From NCBI RefSeq assembly GCF_900537995.1, contig NZ_LR027880.1:453001-517000 (forward strand): a stretch of 64,000 bases of DNA, read 5' to 3'. Each line of letters opens with the position of its first letter. Position 1 is the stretch's first letter. Source of the DNA: Roseburia intestinalis L1-82. Its GTDB lineage: Bacteria > Bacillota > Clostridia > Lachnospirales > Lachnospiraceae. The notes beneath the pieces are model-generated. The model was given only the letters and a program-made list of their open reading frames with translations, was not told the origin of the DNA and searched no databases. Positions 1 through 8,100 of the stretch are shown here, piece after piece. Both the position numbers and the translations under genes were made by a program.

Positions 1-1197
1 ACCCCGAAAAATGACGGTACTTTCAATGTCTATGACGATATGAGGGAGAAGCTGATAGCCCGTGGTATCCCTGCGGAGCAGATACGCTTTATCCACGAAG
101 CGACCACCGATGCACAGAAAAAAGAGTTGTTCGGCAAGGTAAGAAGCGGCGAAGTCCGTGTGCTGTTCGGCTCTACTCCGAAGATGGGAGCAGGTACGAA
201 TGTGCAGGACAGACTCATAGCAATCCATAACCTCGATTGTCCGTGGCGTCCTTCCGACCTTGAACAAAGGCAGGGGCGTATTGAACGGCAAGGCAATATG
301 TTTCCAGAGGTGGAGGTTTACCGATATGTGACCGAGCAGACTTTTGATGCTTATCTCTATCAGTTAGTGGAGAGCAAGCAGAAATTTATCAGCCAGATAA
401 TGACGAGCAAAAGCCCTGTACGCTCTGCCGAAGATGTGGACGAGGTTGCCCTGTCCTTTGCGGAGGTTAAAATGCTTGCCACAGGTGATGCCCGTTTTAA
501 GGAAAAGATGGATTTGGATATACAGGTTTCCAAGCTCCGAGTGTTAAAGCAGAGTTATCTTTCCGAACATTACGACCTTGAGGACAGGGTGCTGAAATAC
601 TATCCCCAGACCATTAAGGAGTATGAGGAACGCATTGCAGGCTATGAAAATGATGCAGCTCTTGCCGAGCAGCACAAGCCGCAGGGCGAGGATAAGTTCT
701 GCCCGATGACCCTAAAAGGCGTGACCTACACCGAAAAGGCAGACGCAGGCGAGATGCTCCTTGCAATCTGTAAAGAGTATCCGATGTCCGCACCTACCGA
801 AATTGGCAGCTACCGAGGTTTCCGAATGGAGATTTATTATGATACGGTCAACACCCATTACTGTATGAAACTTTGCGGAAAAGCAAAGCATAAGGTTGAT
901 TTAGGTGCTGATGCCCTCGGAAATCTGACCCGAATTGAAAACGAGCTGTCAAAGCTCCCTGCCAGACTGGAAGCTGCCAAGACCAAAAAGGCGGAAACTA
1001 TCGCACAGCTTGAAACCGCAAAGGAGGAAATCAAGAAGCCTTTTGCCTTTGAAGATGAGCTGAAAGAAAAAACAGAACGGCTGAACGCTCTTAACATTGA
1101 GCTGAATCTGAATGAAAAAGATACTTCTGTTATGGATACCGAGCCAGAGCAGACAGAAGAACAGCCCGAAAGAAAATGTGCAAGTCGGGAGAGATAA
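1..1197 (+). CDS. SNF2-family helicase, C-terminal part of a large ICE protein (partial at the 5' end)
   Basis: The reading frame is open from base 1, so the gene starts before the window. About 398 residues are visible. The first 100 hold helicase motifs V and VI of superfamily 2 (GAGTNVQDRL, then QRQGRIERQGN), which carry the arginine finger for ATP hydrolysis. The rest is a charged, coiled-coil-rich tail ending in an acidic segment. In Tn1549-like elements this is the end of a very large protein that joins an N6-adenine methylase-like domain to an SNF2 helicase and lies upstream of the primase-like and mobilisation genes. A role in processing or protecting element DNA during transfer is inferred from the family. 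Confidence 0.8.
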   Translation, partial: TPKNDGTFNVYDDMREKLIARGIPAEQIRFIHEATTDAQKKELFGKVRSGEVRVLFGSTPKMGAGTNVQDRLIAIHNLDCPWRPSDLEQRQGRIERQGNMFPEVEVYRYVTEQTFDAYLYQLVESKQKFISQIMTSKSPVRSAEDVDEVALSFAEVKMLATGDARFKEKMDLDIQVSKLRVLKQSYLSEHYDLEDRVLKYYPQTIKEYEERIAGYENDAALAEQHKPQGEDKFCPMTLKGVTYTEKADAGEMLLAICKEYPMSAPTEIGSYRGFRMEIYYDTVNTHYCMKLCGKAKHKVDLGADALGNLTRIENELSKLPARLEAAKTKKAETIAQLETAKEEIKKPFAFEDELKEKTERLNALNIELNLNEKDTSVMDTEPEQTEEQPERKCASRER

Positions 1198-1274
1198 TGC
1201 GGTTTGCATATTTGTATTGCTGATTTCTGGGAAGTATAATAGGTGTAGATTAGTAAATGTCGGAGGTGAAAGGT

Positions 1275-1604
1275 GTGCTTGATAATTTCAGATTTGAAAC
1301 CTTTGTTGATGTGCATAGCAACATCTTTGCTGAATATCTAAGCTCCGTTATCGCAAAGCTGCCCAAAGAAAATCCAGAATACCATTTCATAGAGGAAAGG
1401 ATAGAGGAACTCTACAAGGAGTATCCCAAAGTGATGGCAGTTTTGGATACGGAAAAGCCGAGTGATTTATCCGAGCAGGAGTGTAAGGCTTTGATAGAAG
1501 TTTTGGAGCTTCGGAACAGGCTCAGCGATATGCAGCAGGAAGCAATCTATTTCAGAGGGTGCTATGACAGCGTTGGGTATCTCAAAAAGGCAGGAATTTT
1601 GTAA
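1275..1604 (+). CDS. Small conserved ICE protein, DUF6809-like
   Basis: About 109 residues, mostly helical and acidic, with no membrane segment or signal peptide. I prefer the GTG at 1275 because a full GGAGGTGA ribosome site at 1262-1269 sits six bases upstream; the ATG at 1257 lies in front of that site and has none. The pattern of the C-terminal third (QEAIYFRGCYDSVGYL) resembles small helical proteins often seen on clostridial elements, and a similar protein lies at 33614 in the second element. Function unknown. A terminator hairpin follows directly. Confidence 0.6.
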   Translation: MLDNFRFETFVDVHSNIFAEYLSSVIAKLPKENPEYHFIEERIEELYKEYPKVMAVLDTEKPSDLSEQECKALIEVLELRNRLSDMQQEAIYFRGCYDSVGYLKKAGIL

Positions 1605-1613
1605 CCAAGAACG

Positions 1614-1644
1614 GCGGCATTGGCGTGGAGCTGATGCCGCTTTT
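1614..1644 (+). terminator. Rho-independent terminator
   Basis: The arms GCGGCAT (1614-1620) and ATGCCGC (1634-1640) form a perfect 7-bp stem followed by TTTT. It closes the transcript of the small protein at 1275. Confidence 0.65.
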
Positions 1645-1660
1645 ACATAGCCGCAGAGGT
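1640..1660 (+). repeat. Left copy of a direct repeat flanking the SEC-C cargo gene
   Basis: The 21 bases at 1640-1660 recur at 2886-2905 with a single missing C (CTTTTACATAGCCG, then AGAGGT). The two copies bracket the AT-rich gene at 1723-2883. This is what an insertion or a recombination-mediated cargo swap would leave. Confidence 0.7.
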
Positions 1661-1722
1661 GGAAAAATTCACAATAAAGTATTATAATAAAAACAATAGC
1701 TTATCTAAATGAGGTAATTGAT

Positions 1723-2883
1723 ATGATGTTGATGAAATATTTTAAGATATATGATGATGAATTATGCCCATGCGGTAGTGGAAAAACTTATCTTGAGTGT
1801 TGTAAAAATCGTAAAGATAGACCTGTAAAGAAAAGTAAGAAGCCTCTTAATATACAAATCATGGAACAGTTCAGAAAAAATCAGATAAAGTGCTGCTTAT
1901 ATCCTGATAGTACCAGATGTGTTAAGCATATCAAAGAGGCTCACGCATTACAGAACAATAAAATAATATCTCAATTATCGGAAGATGGGCATGTGTATAT
2001 TTTGAACCCTAACAAGCCACCACAAGTTATTCCCATTGAAAATGAAGAACCAGAAGTATTAACAATGATTGACCGAGTTGGGGTCAATCATGCGACAACT
2101 GCGACCTGCTTTTGCGATATTCACGATGATGAAGTATTTGCTCCTATAGAAAAAGGAGCACCTGCTTTCGATAAAGATAGTGATGAACATAAGTATATAT
2201 ACGCATATAAAGCTTTTATATTTGAGTATTATAAGAAACTTGTGGAACAGAAAGTCTTAAGAGAAAACATTACAAATACGCCGTCTTTGCTAAAAACACC
2301 ACAGTATATACAGTACTATAGAGCTATATCAATGACTCTGGAAGAAATGAATGAGGTTAAGAGTTTTTTCGATAAAGGTATTGTGAGTAAGGATTATACT
2401 GGTTTAGAAACTTGTGTAATTGAGATTCCAGAAAGCATAAAATTTGCGACCTATGCTTGTATTGCTGTTGACTTTGACTTGAAAGGCAAGAAAATACGAC
2501 ATACGAAAAGAGGTTTTATTAGTAGGCTTTTCATTACTATTTTTCCAGAGGAAACAAAATCTTATATTATTTTGAGTTGTTTGAGTGAAGATATTAAGAT
2601 TTATAAAAAATTTTTTCAGCAACTCCAGACAACTAATTTAGACAAGGTAAAGTACTATTTTGATTTGATACTTCCATTATATACTGAAAATAATGTTTTA
2701 AGTCCTCGTTTATGGGAAAAGTGGGGCGAAGAACAACAGATAGGATATACTTTTTTTGCAAATAGAAAAGGAAAGCAGTTTTTGCTTTATAAGCAAATAC
2801 TAAAGTTTGGAATGTATAATTTAAGGAAAAAAGAAAGTGGGTTTGGGACAGGCAATAGGGGAAAATTAGATTTATTTGAATAA
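1723..2883 (+). CDS. SEC-C zinc-motif protein, AT-rich cargo gene
   Basis: 386 residues. Near the N terminus (about residues 12-23) is a SEC-C zinc-binding motif (CPCGSGKTYLECC). It is followed at about residues 50-70 by a Cys/His cluster (CLYPDSTRC, then EAHALQ) that could be a second metal site or a degenerate HNH-like element. The remainder is an unassigned alpha/beta region with aromatic, lysine-rich stretches. There is no signal peptide or clear membrane segment. The gene is visibly AT-richer than the transfer genes on both sides and is framed by the direct repeats at 1640 and 2886, so it looks like a late insertion. SEC-C motifs also occur as a tail on SecA, but this is not SecA. A defence or stress role is possible but unproven. 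Confidence 0.7.
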   Translation: MMLMKYFKIYDDELCPCGSGKTYLECCKNRKDRPVKKSKKPLNIQIMEQFRKNQIKCCLYPDSTRCVKHIKEAHALQNNKIISQLSEDGHVYILNPNKPPQVIPIENEEPEVLTMIDRVGVNHATTATCFCDIHDDEVFAPIEKGAPAFDKDSDEHKYIYAYKAFIFEYYKKLVEQKVLRENITNTPSLLKTPQYIQYYRAISMTLEEMNEVKSFFDKGIVSKDYTGLETCVIEIPESIKFATYACIAVDFDLKGKKIRHTKRGFISRLFITIFPEETKSYIILSCLSEDIKIYKKFFQQLQTTNLDKVKYYFDLILPLYTENNVLSPRLWEKWGEEQQIGYTFFANRKGKQFLLYKQILKFGMYNLRKKESGFGTGNRGKLDLFE

Positions 2884-2885
2884 AA

Positions 2886-2905
2886 CTTTTACATAGCCGA
2901 GAGGT
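2886..2905 (+). repeat. Right copy of the cargo-flanking direct repeat
   Basis: Matches 1640-1660 except for one base missing from this copy. The right copy runs into the terminator at 2895-2935. Removing the DNA between the copies would restore a plausible join between the small protein gene at 1275 and the Toprim gene at 2961. Confidence 0.7.
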
Positions 2906-2935
2906 TTTCATTTAACGAAAGCCCCTCGGCTTTTT
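2895..2935 (+). terminator. Rho-independent terminator
   Basis: AGCCGAG near 2895 pairs with CTCGGCT at 2925-2931 and is followed by a run of T. It separates the SEC-C cargo from the primase-like gene. Confidence 0.65.
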
Positions 2936-2960
2936 CTATTTCTGGAGGTGATTTTATCCA

Positions 2961-3950
2961 TTGAGAACTAACCGACCCTATGTGCAGATTGACCCAGATG
3001 TGCTTGAACGGGTACGCCAGATTGACCTGTTATCCTATCTGCGTGAGTTTGAGCCGAGCAATCTCGTTAAGGTCAAAGGCACAAGCAATGTGTACTGTAC
3101 CGCAGAACACGACAGCTTGAAGATTTCCAACGGCAAATGGTATTGGTGGTCGAGAGGTTTCGGCGGCTATTCTGCCCTCGATTATCTTATCAAAGTCAAG
3201 GAATATGACTTTGTGGAAGCCGTGGAAATTCTCACGGGACAGACTATGGCGGACTGGAAGCCACCCCCTACTCCCAAGAAAGATGAGCCGAAAGTTCTGC
3301 TCCTGCCGCCAAAAAATAAGGATTGTAACAGAGTGATACAGTATCTTTTCGGGCGTGGTATTGACTATCAGCTCATACAGGAGTGTATCTCAGATGGCAC
3401 GCTTTATGAAAGTGCCGATTATCACAATGCTGTTTTTATCGGCAAAGACGAAAGCGGAACACCGAAATATGCCGCCCTGCGAGGCACTCTCGGCAGCACT
3501 TTCAAGCAGGACGCATCGGGCAGCGACAAGCGGTATTCGTTCCGACTTCTGGCAAAGAAGCCTGCGGATACCGTGCATTTATTTGAAGCTGCTATTGATT
3601 TACTGTCCTATGCCACTTATCTGAAATGCGAGGGCAAGGACTACAAATCGGAAAGTTTGCTCTCTTTATCGGGCGTGTATCAGCCAAAGAAAGAGATGAA
3701 GGACAGCAAAATCCCCATAGCTCTCACAACTTTTTTGAGTGCCAATCCACAAATTAAGACCATAGTTCTGCATCTGGATAATGATAAGGTAGGCAGGCTT
3801 TGTACCGCTACTTTGAAAGAACTGTTGCAGAAAGACTACAAAATCGTTGATGATCCACCGCCTGTCGGCAAGGACTTCAACGATTTTTTGTTGTCCTATC
3901 TGGAAATTGCAAGACCTATGCCCAAGTGTGAAAGGAGTGATTCCCGTTGA
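2961..3950 (+). CDS. Toprim-domain primase-like protein (DUF3991/Toprim)
   Basis: 329 residues. The N-terminal 100 residues match the DUF3991 pattern found before a Toprim domain (WYWWSRGFGGYSALDYL). The Toprim core has its glutamate in LFEAAIDLLSYA and its DxD-type acidic pair in LHLDNDKVG, near residues 270-275. These residues bind the metal used for primer synthesis or strand cleavage in this superfamily. Such proteins are standard on Tn1549-like elements and probably help convert transferred single-stranded DNA to duplex. The TTG start at 2961 is supported by GGAGGTG at 2944-2950. An upstream terminator suggests its own promoter or readthrough. Confidence 0.85.
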   Translation: MRTNRPYVQIDPDVLERVRQIDLLSYLREFEPSNLVKVKGTSNVYCTAEHDSLKISNGKWYWWSRGFGGYSALDYLIKVKEYDFVEAVEILTGQTMADWKPPPTPKKDEPKVLLLPPKNKDCNRVIQYLFGRGIDYQLIQECISDGTLYESADYHNAVFIGKDESGTPKYAALRGTLGSTFKQDASGSDKRYSFRLLAKKPADTVHLFEAAIDLLSYATYLKCEGKDYKSESLLSLSGVYQPKKEMKDSKIPIALTTFLSANPQIKTIVLHLDNDKVGRLCTATLKELLQKDYKIVDDPPPVGKDFNDFLLSYLEIARPMPKCERSDSR

Positions 3951-4024
3951 TTGTGTAGTAGATTCTCACCAGAAAGACACCGAAACCAAATCAAAATTTA
4001 GTGCTGAAAGCGAGGAATGAACCA

Positions 4025-4318
4025 TTGAAAAAGTATGATGTAACCCTTACCGCCCATTATCAAAAGACCGTTTCCGTCTATGCAGAAAGCCCCGAACAGG
4101 CAAAGGAAAAAACAAAAATTATCCTGTTCGATACCGACCTTATCAACTTTACCGATGATGATTTTGTCTGCGGCGAAGCCGATATTACCGAGCAGAGAGA
4201 GGACGGGCTTGACGGTGCGGGCGAGAATACACCACAGGAAAATGAAGATTGTTCGGACTGCCCGTACTTCTGCCCTGTGTGCGGTGAGTGTATGTATGAG
4301 GACGATTGCGAAGAATGA
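4025..4318 (+). CDS. DpnD/PcfM-family protein with a cysteine-rich tail
   Basis: 97 residues from a TTG preceded by GAGGA at 4012-4016; the upstream GTG at 4001 lacks a convincing site. The first 50 residues (KKYDVTLTAHYQKTVSVYAES) match the DpnD/PcfM-like pattern seen next to mobilisation genes. The C-terminal 20 residues carry a CxxC...CxxC cluster (CSDCPYFCPVCGEC), a likely zinc site. It lies just before the probable oriT and the relaxosome genes, so an accessory part in mobilisation is inferred. Confidence 0.65.
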   Translation: MKKYDVTLTAHYQKTVSVYAESPEQAKEKTKIILFDTDLINFTDDDFVCGEADITEQREDGLDGAGENTPQENEDCSDCPYFCPVCGECMYEDDCEE

Positions 4319-4336
4319 GACGTCTTACCAAGCACT

Positions 4337-4379
4337 GAATTTGGTTAGCCAAATTCGCTTGTTAGGGGTCAGCCCCTAA
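4337..4379 (+). other. Probable origin of transfer (oriT): two adjacent inverted repeats
   Basis: Two perfect inverted repeats follow one another. At 4337-4356, arms GAATTTGG and CCAAATTC enclose TTAG. At 4362-4379, arms TTAGGGG and CCCCTAA enclose TCAG. They sit in the short non-coding gap upstream of the small membrane protein, MobC and the MOBP relaxase, which is where relaxases of this type nick. Neither hairpin has a T tract, so they are unlikely to be terminators. The nick site is not identified. Confidence 0.55.
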
Positions 4380-4409
4380 TACCCCGTGAGAACAGAAAGG
4401 AGTTCAAGA

Positions 4410-4562
4410 ATGAGTGAGTTCTTATTTTTCATTATCGGCACAATGCTCGGCGGTCTGTTCGGCGTTGCGTGTATGTGTTGCTTGCAGATAAACAGACTTT
4501 CCGAGAGAAAGGAAGTGGACAATGCGAAAAAGAAATGTGCAGATACTTTTCCGTCTGACTGA
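4410..4562 (+). CDS. Small membrane protein, DUF3789-like
   Basis: 50 residues, with one membrane segment over residues 4-24 (FLFFIIGTMLGGLFGVACM) and a short charged tail. The pattern matches the DUF3789 proteins found directly upstream of mobC in Tn1549-like elements. The ribosome site AAAGGAG at 4396-4402 precedes the ATG. The 3' end overlaps mobC by 41 bases in another frame, which suggests coupled translation. Its role is not known. Confidence 0.65.
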   Translation: MSEFLFFIIGTMLGGLFGVACMCCLQINRLSERKEVDNAKKKCADTFPSD

Positions 4563-4851
4563 GGAGGAAGCCGAACACCTTAATGAGATTGTGCGGAAAT
4601 CGGGTCGCTCAAAAGAAGCCTTTTTAAGAGAAATGGTAAGGGGCTATCAGCTCTGCGAGAAGCCCGACCCAGAGTTCTATAAAATGATGCGTGAGCTGTC
4701 CGCCATTGGCAACCGTATCAATCAGCTTGCGGTTAAGGCAAACGCCCTCGGTTTTGTGGATACCCCGATGCTCCGTGAGGAAGCAAGGAAATGGCACGAG
4801 TTTCAGATTGACATTCGCAAAAGGTATCTGCTTCCACGCAGGTCATCGTAA
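4522..4851 (+). CDS. mobC: MobC relaxosome accessory protein
   Basis: 109 residues. The N-terminal half looks like a ribbon-helix-helix DNA-binding fold (ILFRLTEEEAEHLNEIVRKSG). The C-terminal half has the family signature of MobC proteins (LSAIGNRINQLAVKAN). MobC binds oriT and helps the relaxase open the duplex. It overlaps the relaxase start by one base (TAATG), typical of translational coupling. The two hairpins at 4337-4379 are the probable binding region. Confidence 0.85.
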   Translation: MRKRNVQILFRLTEEEAEHLNEIVRKSGRSKEAFLREMVRGYQLCEKPDPEFYKMMRELSAIGNRINQLAVKANALGFVDTPMLREEARKWHEFQIDIRKRYLLPRRSS

Positions 4852-6263
4852 TGGCGGTCTGCGAGATATGGGATGTGCGTGGCAGGCTCGACCACCCAAT
4901 CGACTATGCCGAAAATCCCGAAAAGACCGCCAACCCCAAATACACCGAAGCCGACCTGCAGGCGATGGTCGATGTAATGGAGTACGCTACTAATAAGGAT
5001 AAGACCGAGCAGCGTTTTTTTGTCACAGGCGTAAACTGTGACCCGACCACCGCCAGAGATGAAATGATGATTGCCAAAGTCCAATGGAACGATACGAGTG
5101 AGATTGTCTGTTACCACGGCTTTCAGAGCTTCAAGCACGGTGAGGTTACGCCAGAGCAGGCTCACGAGGTCGGCGTTAAACTTGCCGAGCGAATGTGGGG
5201 CGACAGATTTCAAGTCATCGTTGCCACCCACCTGAATACCGACTGCTTGCATAATCACTTTGTCGTGAACTCTGTTTCTTTTGCGGACGGTATGCACTAC
5301 CACGACAACAAAGCAAATCTGCGGCTGCTCCGTCAGCGTTCCGATGAGCTTTGCCGTGAGTATGCCCTGTCTGTCATCGAACACCCAAGCGGCAAGAAAA
5401 AGCCCTACGCCCTTTACCAAGCCGAAAAGCAGGGGCGACCCACGAGGGATAATGTTGCCAGACAAGCGGTGGATGAAGCTATCAGCAAATCATTCACGCT
5501 GAAAGACTTTGACCGTCAGTTGACAGAAATGGGTTACCGCATAAACTTTGACCCCAACCGCAAGTATTGGACGATTATAGGCAAGGGCTGGCAAAGACCC
5601 AAGCGGCTTTATAAGCTCGGAGAGGAATACACCAATGACAGGATTATGGAGCGTATCAGCGAAAATTCCTATGCGGTCAAATTCCAGAGCTTCTCAGAGT
5701 CACAGCCACAGGTCAAGGTCTATCGGGTCAAAGGCTCATTGAAGAATGCCAAGAAAATCGGCGGCTTGCGTGGGCTGTATCTCCATTACTGCTACAAGCT
5801 CGGTATCCTGCCCAAAGGCAGAAAACAAAATTATGCACGGCTTCATTATCTCTTAAAGGATGACCTTATGAAGATGGAAGCCATCACGCAGGAAACAAGG
5901 CTGCTTTGCCGCAATCACATTGATACGGCGGAGCAGCTTTGTTCATATAAAGGCTCTCTGGAAACGGAGATGTCTGCCCTGCTTCAGAAGCGAAAGGAGC
6001 TTTACTCCAAATCCCGCAGGATAAGCGGCGAAGAAAAGGAAGCGGTTAAGGCAGAGCTTTCCGTCATTTCGGGGCGGCTGAAAGTTATCCGAAAGGAGGT
6101 CAGACTGTGCGAGGGCATTTCCGCCCGTAGTGATACCCTCAAGGAAAAATTGCAGACGATACGGGCAGACGAAAACGAACAGCAAAGAAAGGAGTTGATG
6201 AAGAATGAACACAGGCGGCGAAGCGGCAGAACAAATCGTCCGAATGAGCTTGGAGGGCTTTGA
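4851..6263 (+). CDS. MOBP-type relaxase (VirD2-like mobilisation nuclease)
   Basis: 470 residues. The N-terminal relaxase domain (about residues 1-230) shows the probable catalytic tyrosine Tyr19 in the DYAENPEKT context and the metal-binding histidine motif (HLNTDCLHNHFVVNS) near residues 125-140. It cuts one strand at oriT and stays bound to the 5' end for transfer. Residues 330-450 form a long charged coiled-coil region that probably contacts partners such as the PcfB-like protein or VirD4. It is translationally coupled to mobC, and its 3' end overlaps the next gene by 59 bases in another frame. The length is normal for Tn1549-type relaxases. Confidence 0.9.
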   Translation: MAVCEIWDVRGRLDHPIDYAENPEKTANPKYTEADLQAMVDVMEYATNKDKTEQRFFVTGVNCDPTTARDEMMIAKVQWNDTSEIVCYHGFQSFKHGEVTPEQAHEVGVKLAERMWGDRFQVIVATHLNTDCLHNHFVVNSVSFADGMHYHDNKANLRLLRQRSDELCREYALSVIEHPSGKKKPYALYQAEKQGRPTRDNVARQAVDEAISKSFTLKDFDRQLTEMGYRINFDPNRKYWTIIGKGWQRPKRLYKLGEEYTNDRIMERISENSYAVKFQSFSESQPQVKVYRVKGSLKNAKKIGGLRGLYLHYCYKLGILPKGRKQNYARLHYLLKDDLMKMEAITQETRLLCRNHIDTAEQLCSYKGSLETEMSALLQKRKELYSKSRRISGEEKEAVKAELSVISGRLKVIRKEVRLCEGISARSDTLKEKLQTIRADENEQQRKELMKNEHRRRSGRTNRPNELGGL

Positions 6264-7017
6264 GGTCGCTGCCAAAATCACAGGTGCAGGTGCGAAGAAC
6301 ATCGCTATCCTGTTGTATTCCATTCTCAAAGAAGAAAAGAAAACCAAAGGCAAAGCAAGGCTGACAAGTATGCTACGTTCTGGTAAGGAGCTGAAAGTCT
6401 TTACTGTCAAAAGCGGCGACTTAAAGAAGTTTACGCAGGAAGCGAAAAAATACGGTGTGCTTTACTGCGTCCTCACGGACAGGAAAAACAAAGACCCAAA
6501 TGCAGAGGTCGATGTCATCGCCCGTGCCGAGGACGCATCGAAAATCAGCCGTATCGTGGAACGCTTTAATCTTGCTTCGGTGGATACCGCTTCTATTGTG
6601 ACGGAAGCCGAGAAATCCAAAGATGCAAAGGACGGTCAGCCAGAGCCAGATATTGGTGTGCAGGAAAAGGCGGAGAAAGATAAGCTACTTGACGAGCTTA
6701 TGGGCAAGCCTGTCCAGAAGGAGGAAAACTCCCCAAACCCCTCGGTGGCAAAGACAGAAAAATCCCCTCAGTCCGAGCCTACCTCAGAGCAGCCAAAGAA
6801 GTCCGCAGAGGGGGCTACTATGACTAAGGAGAAACCTTCTGTCAGAGAGGAACTGCGGAAAATCAAGGAGAGCCGCAAGGAGCAGGAAGCAGAGATTGGC
6901 ACTTCCGCCCTGGACAAAAGCGGAGCTTCCGACAGGGCGAAAAGTGCTAACAGGAAAACGGAGCATAAACAGCCCCAGAGAAAGAAAAAGAAACCAAAAT
7001 CCAAAGAAACGAGGTAA
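6205..7017 (+). CDS. PcfB-like relaxosome/coupling adaptor (DUF3801)
   Basis: 270 residues. The first 130 match the DUF3801/PcfB pattern (KFTQEAKKYGVLYCVLTDRK). The remaining half is a highly charged, low-complexity tail rich in Lys, Glu and Ser, with predicted coils. In the Enterococcus plasmid pCF10, PcfB helps bring the relaxase-DNA complex to the coupling protein, and the position between relaxase and VirD4 here fits that. The start overlaps the relaxase end, so the two are probably made together. Confidence 0.75.
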   Translation: MNTGGEAAEQIVRMSLEGFEVAAKITGAGAKNIAILLYSILKEEKKTKGKARLTSMLRSGKELKVFTVKSGDLKKFTQEAKKYGVLYCVLTDRKNKDPNAEVDVIARAEDASKISRIVERFNLASVDTASIVTEAEKSKDAKDGQPEPDIGVQEKAEKDKLLDELMGKPVQKEENSPNPSVAKTEKSPQSEPTSEQPKKSAEGATMTKEKPSVREELRKIKESRKEQEAEIGTSALDKSGASDRAKSANRKTEHKQPQRKKKKPKSKETR

Positions 7018-7023
7018 ACAGCT

Positions 7024-7887
7024 ATGAGTATTTACGATGTATTCAGCGGCGGCAACAGACCTTTTGATAAAGAGGAATGGGCTGCCGCAAAGCAGGCACA
7101 GCGGAAAGAAGCCTATGAGCTGATTGACAATACCTGCTCTGAAATGATGGCAAGCGGCGACAGCTTCCGTCAGTATCTTGATGTGCAGGGTCGCTTTGAC
7201 CGTTACTCCGTGGCTAACGCTATTCTGGTGTCAGCACAGATGCCCGAAGCAACGCAGCTTAAAGAGTACAGCAAATGGAAAGCGAGCCGTGTCTATGTGA
7301 ATAAGGACGCACAGAAAATCATTATTCTTGAGCCGAGCAAGGAATACACCCGTGAGGACGGGACAAAGGGCATCTCCTACAATGCCAAAGTGGTTTATGA
7401 TATTTCCGAAACCTCGGCAAAGGACAGGCAGCAGGAACAGGAGCCGAAATCCATGCGTGAGCTTGTGTCTGCTCTGATTGATGCAAGCCCTGTACCCTGT
7501 GTACCCGTCGGGGAGCTTGAACTGCCTGCCTATTATGACAGCTCTCAGCAGACCATTTTTGTTAAGAAGGGGCTTTCCGAGGAAGTGCTGTTCGTGAGTA
7601 TGGCAAAAGAGGTATCGGCAGCAGTCTATAACTTTAAGCACAACGAGAGCCGTGATGCTTCCGATTTCAAATCCTTCTGCGTTGCCTATATGGTAAGCTC
7701 CCGTTACGGCGTGGATACCAGAGGGTTTGACTTTTCCAGACTTCCCAGAGAGTATGCGGAAATGGATACGCAGGCATTCAAGGGAGAGCTTGGCACGATG
7801 CGTGATGTTCTGGGCGAAATCCAGAGCGATATGTATAAGAGTATGGAAAAGAACAAGCCTGCAAAGAACAAAGAGCAGGAACGCTAA
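7024..7887 (+). CDS. ArdC-like single-strand DNA-binding domain protein, zinc-site degenerate
   Basis: 287 residues. The N-terminal part (LDVQGRFDRYSVANAILVSAQMP) matches the single-strand-binding domain of ArdC-type proteins. The C-terminal part resembles the zinc metallopeptidase half, but where HExxH is expected there is AKEVSAA, so peptidase activity is unlikely. ArdC proteins protect incoming single-stranded DNA in the recipient. Position between PcfB-like and VirD4 genes fits a role in transfer. A good ribosome site is not obvious in the short gap (AAACGAGGTAAACAGCT). Confidence 0.65.
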   Translation: MSIYDVFSGGNRPFDKEEWAAAKQAQRKEAYELIDNTCSEMMASGDSFRQYLDVQGRFDRYSVANAILVSAQMPEATQLKEYSKWKASRVYVNKDAQKIIILEPSKEYTREDGTKGISYNAKVVYDISETSAKDRQQEQEPKSMRELVSALIDASPVPCVPVGELELPAYYDSSQQTIFVKKGLSEEVLFVSMAKEVSAAVYNFKHNESRDASDFKSFCVAYMVSSRYGVDTRGFDFSRLPREYAEMDTQAFKGELGTMRDVLGEIQSDMYKSMEKNKPAKNKEQER

Positions 7888-7902
7888 TCGGAGGTGCAGA
7901 CT

Positions 7903-8100
7903 ATGAGAGAGGAACGATACCATATCGCACTTGACAAGTACGATAAGAATATCGTCATCAACGCCTTAAACACCCTGCGTACACGGCAGTTACAGGAGGA
8001 ACGCCCCACCGAGCCTGTTGACGAGCTGATAAGCAAGGTGGCACACGCTCCAACAAAAAAGGTTAAGGTCGTGCATTGCAGGTGCAATGAGGAACGATGA
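7903..8100 (+). CDS. Small conserved ICE protein (DUF5720-like)
   Basis: 65 residues. The ATG at 7903 is chosen because GGAGGTG lies at 7890-7896; the upstream GTG is part of that ribosome site. It is a charged helical protein (IALDKYDKNIVINALNTLR) with a short basic tail containing two cysteines. Similar small proteins occur just before virD4 in Tn1549-type elements. The stop codon overlaps the VirD4 start region by 14 bases, so translation is probably coupled. Function unknown. Confidence 0.65.
   Translation: MREERYHIALDKYDKNIVINALNTLRTRQLQEERPTEPVDELISKVAHAPTKKVKVVHCRCNEER

Noticed and set aside
4803..5465. Minus-strand open frame opposite the relaxase start
   Set aside because: The relaxase motifs on the plus strand explain the conserved sequence.
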